Positions 57,953 through 64,000 of a stretch of DNA of 64,000 nt are shown piece after piece. The position numbers and the translations under genes were made by a program. The DNA comes from Streptomyces cucumeris. GTDB lineage: Bacteria > Actinomycetota > Actinomycetes > Streptomycetales > Streptomycetaceae. The notes under the pieces are model-generated. The model saw only the letters and a list, made by a program, of their open reading frames with translations. It made no database searches and was not told the DNA's origin. Where the stretch lies: NCBI RefSeq assembly GCF_024295805.1, contig NZ_JANCLX010000003.1, positions 1-64,000 on the forward strand, written 5' to 3'. The stretch's first letter is position 1. The number at the start of each line of letters is the position of its first letter.

Positions 57953-57992
57953 AGTCCCAGGAACCCCAGGTAGTCCCAGGTAGTCCCAGGAA
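57953..57992. repeat. Four ~10-bp tandem repeats upstream of the ABC binding-protein gene
   Basis: Near-identical units AGTCCCAGGA, ACCCCAGGT, AGTCCCAGGT and AGTCCCAGGA follow each other, ending 13 bases before the ATG at 58005. The last unit's AGGAAGAGG forms part of the ribosome binding site. Slippage in this array could change spacing to upstream promoter elements. Confidence 0.8.
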
Positions 57993-58004
57993 GAGGTCGG
58001 CACG

Positions 58005-59306
58005 ATGAAGAGAAGGACGGCGGCTCTCGCCCTCGCCACAGCCGCCACAATGATCCTCACCGGCTGTTCCACCATGAGCCCCGGTGAGAGCGGAACGGTC
58101 ACCCTCAACATGGTCGAGAGCCTGACGAACCCGGCCCGGAGCGACCTGCTCAAGGAGCTCATAGCCGACTTCGAAGAGCGGAACCCCAAGATCAAGGTCA
58201 ATCTGATCTCGCCGCCCACCGAGCAGGCCGACCAGAAGATCCGGCAGATGCTCCAGTCCGGCAGCGGTGTCGATGTCCTCGAGGTGCGGGACATCACCGT
58301 CGGCCCGTGGTCGAACAACGGGTGGCTGTACGACATGAAGAAGGGCCTGGGGGGCTGGAAGGGCTGGAAGGCCATGACGGAGAACGCCGTCAAGGCCGCC
58401 GAGGACACCAAGGGCCGGACCTACTTCGTCCCGTACGGCTTCTACGGGCTGAGCCTCTTCTACCGCACCGACCTGATCAAGGAGGCGGGCTTCAGCAAGC
58501 CTCCCACCACCTGGGACGAACTGCTGGAGCAGGCCACCGCCATCCACGATCCCTCGAAGCGGCGCTACGGCTACGCGTTCCGGGGCGGGGCCAACGCCAA
58601 CAGCAACGCCACCGCCGTGATCGAGGCGTATGTCGCCGACAAGATCGACACCAGCAACGGCTACAAACTCGCCAGCGGCAGGACCATCTTCTCCGCGCCC
58701 GAGGCGCAGGACGCCCTGAAGACGTATCTGAAGCTCTTCAAGGAGGCATCCCCCAAGTCCTCCGTCTCCTGGGGCTATCCGGAGATGGTCGAGGGGTTCT
58801 CCAACGGCTCCACCGGCTTCCTGCTCCAGGACCCCGAAGTGATCGCCACCGTCTCGGAGTCCAAGTCGGTCGCGAAGGACCAGTGGGACACCGCCCCGCT
58901 GATGGCCGGCCCCGGCGGCAAGACCGTCCAGCCGCTGGCCACCGCCGGATGGGGGGTCGCGGACGGCAGCGACCACAAGGCGGCGGCGGTGAAGCTGGTG
59001 AAGTTCCTCTCCGAGGGCAAGGCGTCCACCTCCTTCACCAAGAAGAACAGCCTGGTCCCGATCCTCAGGACGGCGATCGACGACCCCTTCTACAAGACGG
59101 GTCCCTGGTCCTCCTACGTCACCATGACCGAGCACCCGGACACGTACCTCAATGTGAGCCAGCCGCGCGGGGTGGCCTGGTGGACCGAATGGGAGCAGAA
59201 GGCCGACGCCGATGTGCAGAAGATGGTGCTCGGCAAGATGACGCCCAAGGAGCTGCTGGCGGGCTGGGACGCGTACTGGACCGCGAAGTGGCAGCGGGAG
59301 AAGTGA
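58005..59306 (+). CDS. Sugar-type ABC transporter substrate-binding lipoprotein
   Basis: A 433-residue family 1 (SBP_bac_1) protein. The lipoprotein signal ends in LTGC (Cys21). Then come TLNMVESLTNPARSDLLKELIADFEERNPKIKV, YFVPYGFYGLSLFYRTDLIKEAGF, PPTTWDELLEQA and the C-terminal ATAGWGVADGSDHKAAAVKLVKFL. It is followed by two permease genes at 2 bases and then by overlap. The ligand is unknown; the neighbouring class V aminotransferase hints at an amino sugar or opine-like compound. Confidence 0.92.
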   Translation: MKRRTAALALATAATMILTGCSTMSPGESGTVTLNMVESLTNPARSDLLKELIADFEERNPKIKVNLISPPTEQADQKIRQMLQSGSGVDVLEVRDITVGPWSNNGWLYDMKKGLGGWKGWKAMTENAVKAAEDTKGRTYFVPYGFYGLSLFYRTDLIKEAGFSKPPTTWDELLEQATAIHDPSKRRYGYAFRGGANANSNATAVIEAYVADKIDTSNGYKLASGRTIFSAPEAQDALKTYLKLFKEASPKSSVSWGYPEMVEGFSNGSTGFLLQDPEVIATVSESKSVAKDQWDTAPLMAGPGGKTVQPLATAGWGVADGSDHKAAAVKLVKFLSEGKASTSFTKKNSLVPILRTAIDDPFYKTGPWSSYVTMTEHPDTYLNVSQPRGVAWWTEWEQKADADVQKMVLGKMTPKELLAGWDAYWTAKWQREK

Positions 59307-59308
59307 GG

Positions 59309-60277
59309 ATGCCCGCGAAGGTGTCGCAGCGCTCGTCCCGCCCCAGAGGCGGCCCGCCCGTCCCTGGGGCGGGACGCGGCCGTCAACGCCCGGAGTTCAC
59401 CACCCGCCGTGGTCTGCTGATCGCCGCCTTCATGGCCCCGGCCGCCGTCTTCGTGGCGGTGTTCACCTACTACCCGATGGTCGCCGGCAGCCAGATGGCC
59501 TTCCGCAACTGGAAGCTGGCGGATCTGACCGACACCTCCTGGGTGGGGCTGAAGAACTTCGGCGATGTCTTCGGCGACCCCATCTGGGGCACGGTGCTGA
59601 GCAACTCGGCCCTCTGGGTGTTCGGTTCGATCGTGCCCCAGCTGGTGATCGGCTTCGCACTCGCCCTCTGGCTGCGCCGCCGGTTCCGCTTCCGCGGCCT
59701 CTACCAGGCGCTGGTCTTCTTCCCCTGGGCGATCTCCGGGTTCCTCATCGGCATCCTGTTCCGCTGGATGTTCAACAGCGAGTTCGGCGTCGTCAACGAC
59801 CTGCTGCAGAAGGCCGGTCTCATCGACGAACCCATCGCCTGGCTGGCCGATCCCAAGATGGCGATGATCGCCGTACTGATCGCCAACATCTGGTACGGCG
59901 TCACCTTCTTCGCCATCATGATCCTGGCCGCGCTGCAGTCGATCCCCGACGAGCTGTACGAGGCGGCGGCCCTGGACGGCGCGAGCCGGACACGCACCCT
60001 CTTCCAGATCACCATCCCCTACATCCGCACCACCCTCGCCCTCACCGTGCTGCTGCGGATCATCTGGATCTTCAACTTCCCCGACCTGATCTTCGGCATG
60101 ACCGGTGGCGGGCCCAACAACGAGACACAGATCGTGACCACCTGGATGATCAAGATCACCCAGCAGGGCGACTACGGCAGGGCCTCCGCGCTCGGTCTCC
60201 TCGTCGTCGCCACACTGCTGGTGTTCGCCGTCTTCTTCCTGCTGGCCACGCGTGAGAAGCGAGGGGTGAAGCGATGA
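59309..60277 (+). CDS. Sugar ABC importer permease 1 (MalF type)
   Basis: A 322-residue protein with a basic cytoplasmic N-terminus, six transmembrane segments (first LLIAAFMAPAAVFVAVFTYYP) and the EAA loop ELYEAAALDGASRTRTLFQITIPYI near residues 215-240. The ATG lies two bases after the lipoprotein gene stop. Confidence 0.93.
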   Translation: MPAKVSQRSSRPRGGPPVPGAGRGRQRPEFTTRRGLLIAAFMAPAAVFVAVFTYYPMVAGSQMAFRNWKLADLTDTSWVGLKNFGDVFGDPIWGTVLSNSALWVFGSIVPQLVIGFALALWLRRRFRFRGLYQALVFFPWAISGFLIGILFRWMFNSEFGVVNDLLQKAGLIDEPIAWLADPKMAMIAVLIANIWYGVTFFAIMILAALQSIPDELYEAAALDGASRTRTLFQITIPYIRTTLALTVLLRIIWIFNFPDLIFGMTGGGPNNETQIVTTWMIKITQQGDYGRASALGLLVVATLLVFAVFFLLATREKRGVKR

Positions 60278-61110
60278 TCGGCAAAGCGACCGCAGCCGGC
60301 CGGACCGCACGGTTCGCCTTCCTGGGGCTGTGGCTGGTGTTCACCGTGTTCCCGCTCTACTGGATCACGATCACCTCGCTGAAGGCCCCCGGCGACATCT
60401 TCGCCTTCCCGATCGCCTACTGGCCCGAGCACCTCTCCCTGGAGAACTACCGCGCGCTCTTCGGCAAAGCCGACTTCGGGACCTACGTCACCAACAGCCT
60501 CCTCGTCGCGACGGTCGCCGGCGCCGTCGCCACCGCCATCTCGATGCTGTCCGCGTACGTCCTGGCGCGCTTCGAGTTCCGCACCAAGTCCGCACTGCTG
60601 ATGGCCGCCCTGGTCACCCAGATGATCCCCTCCTTCATCGCCCTGGGCCCGCTCTACCTCCTGATGACCGACCTCCAACTGGTCGACAACCGCCTCGGGC
60701 TGATCCTCGTCTACATCGCCGTGTGCATCCCGTTCTGCACGGTGATGCTCCGCGGCTTCTTCGAGAACATCCCGGACGCCCTGGAGGAGGCCGCCATGAT
60801 CGACGGCCTCTCCCGCTTCGGAGCCCTCTTCCGGGTGCTGCTCCCGGTGATGAAGCCGGGCATCATCGCCGCCTTCATCTTCAACTTCGTCAACTGCTGG
60901 AACGAACTCTTCCTGTCCGTGACCCTGCTGAACAGCGACAGCAACAAAACCGTCCCCACCGCCCTCAACGGCTTCATCTCCAGCTTCAACATCGACTGGG
61001 GCTCGATGTCGGCGGCGGCCGTCTTCACCATCCTCCCCACGATGCTCCTGTTCGCCTTCGCGAGTCGCCATATCGTGCAGGGGCTGACGTCGGGGGCGGT
61101 GAAGGGATGA
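60274..61110 (+). CDS. Sugar ABC importer permease 2 (MalG type)
   Basis: A 278-residue protein overlapping the first permease gene by four bases (ATGA). It has six transmembrane segments and the EAA loop LEEAAMIDGLSRFGALFRVLLPVMKPG near 170-195, followed by NCWNELFLSV. No ATPase gene follows; streptomycete importers of this type commonly share the ATPase MsiK. Confidence 0.93.
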   Translation: MIGKATAAGRTARFAFLGLWLVFTVFPLYWITITSLKAPGDIFAFPIAYWPEHLSLENYRALFGKADFGTYVTNSLLVATVAGAVATAISMLSAYVLARFEFRTKSALLMAALVTQMIPSFIALGPLYLLMTDLQLVDNRLGLILVYIAVCIPFCTVMLRGFFENIPDALEEAAMIDGLSRFGALFRVLLPVMKPGIIAAFIFNFVNCWNELFLSVTLLNSDSNKTVPTALNGFISSFNIDWGSMSAAAVFTILPTMLLFAFASRHIVQGLTSGAVKG

Positions 61111-61192
61111 GGATCGCTCCCGCTCGACCAGGCGCCGCCCCTCGTGCACATCGCTGATACAGCCGCCCGCCGTGGGAGGCCCTCACCCTTGG

Positions 61193-61663
61193 CTACGCCG
61201 ACAGGGCTTGCCGGTCACTGAGCCAGGCAGGAGCGTTCTCTTCGCCGGGAAAGTTACCGTCCCTGTCCGGCCAGACCAACTGAAGGGCTCCGAAGGGTGT
61301 CTCCCCGTAGAACGTCGAAGCCTGCACCAGGTTGGCGACCAGCAGATCTTGAGGCACCGCTCGGAACTGCACACGAGATCCCTCAAGGATTTCACCCGAG
61401 ATGTCGCCATCCCCATACTCGCGCCCTTCGGCGAGCACGGTCTGGACAGACCTCAGTACGTCCCCCGACACCTCCTCCGGCAGCCCGACCACGACCACTT
61501 CGGGATGACCAAAACTGCTTCCGAACCCGATGCTGTAGGCAAAGGGGGAGTGTTTGGCGTCAGGGTCGAATACCCAGATCCAGCTCCATCCCTGCGCTGC
61601 CACATCGCTCTGGACCTTCCGCTGGATCGAGCTGCGGTCCGCCCCGTCCAGTTCATCACTCAC
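61193..61663 (-). CDS. DUF4262-family protein
   Basis: A 156-residue protein from GTG 61663, with GAAGGG upstream; GTG 61672 is an alternative. WSWIWVFDPDAKHSPFAYSIGFGSSFGHPEVVVVGLP is the DUF4262 pattern (a Y-S-x-G-(F/L) strand followed by (H/R)-P-E-(L/V)), and FYGETPFGALQLVWPDRDGNFPGE matches its C-terminal end. The function is unknown. Base composition is lower in GC than the core genes, in keeping with an accessory region. Confidence 0.75.
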   Translation of the reverse strand: MSDELDGADRSSIQRKVQSDVAAQGWSWIWVFDPDAKHSPFAYSIGFGSSFGHPEVVVVGLPEEVSGDVLRSVQTVLAEGREYGDGDISGEILEGSRVQFRAVPQDLLVANLVQASTFYGETPFGALQLVWPDRDGNFPGEENAPAWLSDRQALSA

Positions 61664-61760
61664 AGGCAACACCCTTCAGTTATCCGAGTTTCCCTGTTGC
61701 AGACCCGGCACAAGACCTGACCATTAGAGAGCCACCAGAGGCGGTTCCGAGCCCAATCGA

Positions 61761-62029
61761 CCACGCACGGTTGCACCGCATCCGCTTCCATGACCTGCCC
61801 CCGCTCGACGGCAACCCTGGCTCTCGAGCATGGCGTCGGCCTCGTGGCGATCAAAGAACTCCTCGGCCACGCCAACATCCGTGTCACCGCCACCGTCTAC
61901 GCCCACGTCGGACGACACTCCAACGCGACGCCATCGGCTCCCTCTGCACGGCGCTCGACGGGCATGAAGAGCCAAGACTGACCGAGCTGACGGCGACGAA
62001 CCACCAGCCTGCGCGCCCTCGTCCGCTGA
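61761..62029 (+). pseudogene. Tyrosine recombinase (phage-type integrase) C-terminal remnant, frameshifted
   Basis: Pieces of an integrase C-terminus appear in two frames: RIRFHDL in one, then STATLALEHGVGLVAIKELLGHANI and RVTATVYAHV in another, then LQRDAIGSLCTALDG back in the first. The LLGHANI-x-VTATVYAHV block is the conserved region around the second His and catalytic Tyr of such integrases. The HDLRHS box is destroyed and two frameshifts are needed, so it is dead. Boundaries are approximate. It ends in the tail that is duplicated at 63344-63424. Confidence 0.8.
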
Positions 62030-62096
62030 CGTTGCCCTCTACGACTGTCATCACCCCGCGCGGAAGCCCCGCCAGGACACACCTGGCGGGGCTTCC
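62015..62096 (+). repeat. Integrase tail plus terminator, copy 1
   Basis: It begins with GCCCTCGTCCGCTGA (62015-62029), the 3' end of the integrase frame. It ends in a perfect 15-bp hairpin, GGAAGCCCCGCCAGG (62062-62076) and CCTGGCGGGGCTTCC (62082-62096), with a 5-base loop. The whole unit recurs at 63344-63424. Confidence 0.85.
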
Positions 62097-62138
62097 GATA
62101 TGTAGTTGTGAAGTCTCCAGACTCCCGTCGGGCGTCTG

Positions 62139-62552
62139 TTACTGGGCTTGCAAACGGCGGACGTCCATCTGCTCACCCCATCCGTGCTCCAGGCACACGC
62201 GGACCAAGTCCATCCGAACCGCCCCCAGCGATCGAGCCATGTCGCGAGCGCTGACCGTCGCCTGCTTGCCTGCGCCGTGGGCATTGAGTGAAACGCTCAC
62301 GGCGCCACCGCCCTGACCGACCAGATCGATCCAGAACGGGCCATCGAAGAACCTTACCCTCCTGCGTCCTCCCTCAGCGTGGCGGACGAAGGCAAAGGCG
62401 TCGAGTAGTTCCGCAAGGAACGCGACTGGCATGTCGTTCCAGTTCGATTCTGGAAAGGGGCATCCGGCGACATCGATCCAGACGTTACCCCAAATGGAAC
62501 CTGATCTGGCGAGATCGAGAGATTCCACGTCGCAGAACAGTTCGAAATCCAT
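62139..62552 (-). CDS. Hypothetical protein, 137 residues
   Basis: ATG 62552 follows a strong GGAGGTGA ribosome binding site. The product is soluble (MDFELFCDVESLDLARSGSIWGNVWIDVAG ... MPVAFLAELLDAFAF ... FFDGPFWIDLV). It lacks known motifs and looks like the small single-domain proteins often found as accessory or immunity genes. I do not recognise the family. It lies between the integrase and transposase remnants. Confidence 0.65.
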   Translation of the reverse strand: MDFELFCDVESLDLARSGSIWGNVWIDVAGCPFPESNWNDMPVAFLAELLDAFAFVRHAEGGRRRVRFFDGPFWIDLVGQGGGAVSVSLNAHGAGKQATVSARDMARSLGAVRMDLVRVCLEHGWGEQMDVRRLQAQ

Positions 62553-62708
62553 CGACCTCACCTCCAAACCGGGTAGGCGGTCTCAATCATACGTGTCTCT
62601 TTGTTCACCCACATCTCAACTTCAAGCCCATTCGCCGATCCCCGCAGGAAGACTCGATCCCCCTGAGAACGCCCAGCGACCGAAGACGACCTATATACCT
62701 GGCGAGCC

Positions 62709-63306
62709 TCCGGTCTGGCCGGGTTGGCTGATCGTTCGCGCAGGCCGGCGTCGTGTCCGCATCAGGCGTCTGCCGAGGTGGATGCGGCGGTGTGCGAGCT
62801 GCGGCTTGAGCATCCGCGGTGGGGTCCGCGGCGGATCGCTCATGTGCTGGAGCGGTCCGGGGCGGTGAGTCCGGTGCCGTCGCGGATGACCGTGTATCGG
62901 ATCCTGGTCCGGCATGGCCTGGTGGAGCCGGGGGCGCGGCGGAGGAAGCGGTCGGATTACAAGCGCTGGCAGCGAGATCGGCCGATGCAGCTGTGGCAGA
63001 TGGACGTCGTCGGCGGTGTGATGCTGGTCGACCCGGTGACGGGTGAGTTGCCCGAGGTCAAGGTCGTGACCGGTGTGGATGACCATTCCCGGTACTGCGT
63101 GATCGCGTCGGTGGTCGAGCGGGCGACCGGGCGGGCGGTCTGCGCGGCGTTCGCCCAGGCCTTGCAGACGTTCGGGGTGCCGGAGGAGGTGCTGACCGAC
63201 AACGGAGGGCAGTTCACCGACCGGTTCGGGCAGGGCGGTGAGGTGCTGTTCGACCGGATCTGTCGGGAGAACGGGATCGCGCATCGTCTCACCCAGCCGG
63301 CGTCGC
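62709..63306 (+). pseudogene. IS481-type transposase remnant, truncated at both ends
   Basis: The frame starts abruptly at SGLAGLADRSRRPASCPHQ, in the middle of the N-terminal HTH region. It continues through HPRWGPRRIAHVLERSG and the DDE integrase core: QMDVVGG (first Asp), VDDHSRYC, and LTDNGGQFT (second Asp). It stops matching after HRLTQPASPTT, just before the segment with the catalytic Glu (K-I-E-R-F-H in intact relatives). At that point it runs into an integrase-type 3' tail. The enzyme must be inactive. Confidence 0.85.
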
Positions 63307-63343
63307 CGACCACGACGACGGCAACGACCCGCCACTGTGCGGA

Positions 63344-63424
63344 GCCCTCGTCCGCTGAAGTCGCCGTCAACTACTGCCGTCACCCCCCGCAGAAGCCCCG
63401 CCAGGACCCACCTGACGGGGCTTC
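63344..63424 (+). repeat. Integrase tail plus terminator, copy 2
   Basis: It begins with the identical GCCCTCGTCCGCTGA (63344-63358), then diverged but alignable sequence, and a hairpin GAAGCCCCGCCAGG (63392-63405) and CCTGACGGGGCTTC (63411-63424) with one mismatch. It follows the truncated transposase instead of an integrase, so it is either a second integrase scar or a recombination duplicate of 62015-62096. Confidence 0.85.
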
Positions 63425-63551
63425 ACTTCGCAGTTCGGAATCGTGCGGGAAGGTCGGCATCCTCCGGTCGGAACGACGCCCTCACGCCACGTGCGAGAAA
63501 CAGAAGAGGCCCACGAATGGAGCCTCGCCCGCTCCTGCGAGTTTCAAGGAG

Positions 63552-63950
63552 CTACTCGCCTTCCTCCCTCAGCAAGATCTGAACCTTTGACGGAAATTGC
63601 GGATCATCCACCATTACCGAACAGATCACAGAGTCACGGAACCCCGAGAATTGCAATCGGGCATGTTCGTTCGGGTCGTGCAATACAAGCCACCCAGACG
63701 GACATGGGAGTGACACCTCGAAGTGGTTCGCAGGAAGCACCGCGGGCGGAGTCGACTTCCATACCTCGCATTCGACAGGACCGTCCACACTGGCCTGGAC
63801 GCCGAAGATGAGTGAACTGCCCTCTCGATACCAGCTGCTTGACGCCGGATCCCAGTCGCTGACGTCGTCGTCACTTCCCGCATCCTGCAAGATCAGACAG
63901 CCATGCTCGATTTTTGCCAGGAATGCAACCACAGGGCTATTAGCTACCAT
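63552..63950 (-). CDS. Hypothetical protein, 132 residues
   Basis: A small soluble protein (MVANSPVVAFLAKIEHGCLILQDAG ... WYREGSSLIFGVQASVDG ... SGWLVLHDPNEHARLQF), beta-rich, without known motifs. The ATG at 63950 has AGAAGGA very close upstream. GC content is visibly lower than in the rest of the window, which suggests recent acquisition. I do not recognise it; an immunity-type protein is possible but unproven. The last 50 bases of the window hold nothing I can identify. Confidence 0.65.
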   Translation of the reverse strand: MVANSPVVAFLAKIEHGCLILQDAGSDDDVSDWDPASSSWYREGSSLIFGVQASVDGPVECEVWKSTPPAVLPANHFEVSLPCPSGWLVLHDPNEHARLQFSGFRDSVICSVMVDDPQFPSKVQILLREEGE

Positions 63951-64000
63951 TCCTTCTTACTCTTTCCTTGTGAAAGTTGTGAGACAACCCCACCCTGCCG

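Overview
The window is a piece of an actinobacterial chromosome, almost certainly Streptomyces or a close relative. It is very GC-rich, has strong third-position GC bias with long antisense shadow frames, and often starts genes with GTG or TTG. Its families are typically streptomycete: a complete type VII (ESX) locus, an AfsR/SARP regulator, a SpoIIE-type phosphatase with a HATPase domain, FCD-type GntR regulators, and sugar ABC importers that lack their own ATPase. There are no rRNA, tRNA or CRISPR features that I can see.

Layout. (1) 1-20619 is a type VII secretion locus. A leftward run holds eccD, eccB, two WXG100-like genes, an accessory protein, a very large AAWKG/coiled-coil protein, a YbaB-like protein, another Esx-like protein and the first 1000 codons of a giant putative exported toxin cut by the window edge. 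eccC is transcribed divergently to the right, the mycosin protease gene points back at it, and an EccA-like protein (beta-helix plus two AAA+ modules) follows. I see no eccE. (2) 20784-28907 is a leftward catabolic operon under a GntR/FCD regulator: aminotransferase, hydantoinase A and B, MFS permease and an isochorismatase-fold protein. A 160-bp MITE-like element with CTAG flanks sits between hyuB and the permease. (3) 29067-37081 holds a membrane-anchored PAS/GAF/SpoIIE phosphatase, an orphan binding lipoprotein, an AfsR/SARP-type regulator and a DUF885 peptidase-like protein. (4) 37871-53357 is the most unusual part: an HTH/NB-ARC regulator followed by a compact gene set that looks like a biosynthetic cluster built around a 49-residue peptide. 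It encodes two nucleotidyltransferase-type proteins (one fused to an NDP-kinase-like domain), a guanylate kinase, an M16 metallopeptidase, a GNAT-like protein, a three-gene ABC exporter, an S-adenosylhomocysteine hydrolase paralogue, two related DUF985 bicupins and a class III aminotransferase. (5) 53456-61110 holds a protein of unknown function, a secreted GH5 hydrolase, and a FadR-type regulator next to a class V aminotransferase gene and a sugar-type ABC importer. (6) 61193-64000 is a degraded accessory zone with small hypothetical genes, a tyrosine-integrase remnant, an IS481-type transposase remnant and a duplicated integrase tail with its terminator.

How the genes may work together. In region 4 the two divergent promoter regions (40300-40563 and 44498-44782) carry the same two sequence blocks. 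This ties the nucleotidyltransferase, cupin, NDK-like, guanylate kinase and peptide genes into one regulon. The peptide gene is followed by a perfect 13-bp stem-loop and then by a translationally coupled peptidase/GNAT/ABC operon, an arrangement usual for ribosomally made, modified peptides (RiPPs). The co-occurring enzymes are those expected for nucleotide chemistry: phosphorylation by Gmk- and NDK-like proteins, NAD-dependent ribose 3'-oxidation by the SAHH paralogue, transamination by the class III aminotransferase, and nucleotidyl transfer. My main hypothesis is therefore a ribosomal peptide joined to, or modified with, a (possibly amino-) nucleotide. That is inference from gene content; I do not recognise this cluster as any characterised pathway.
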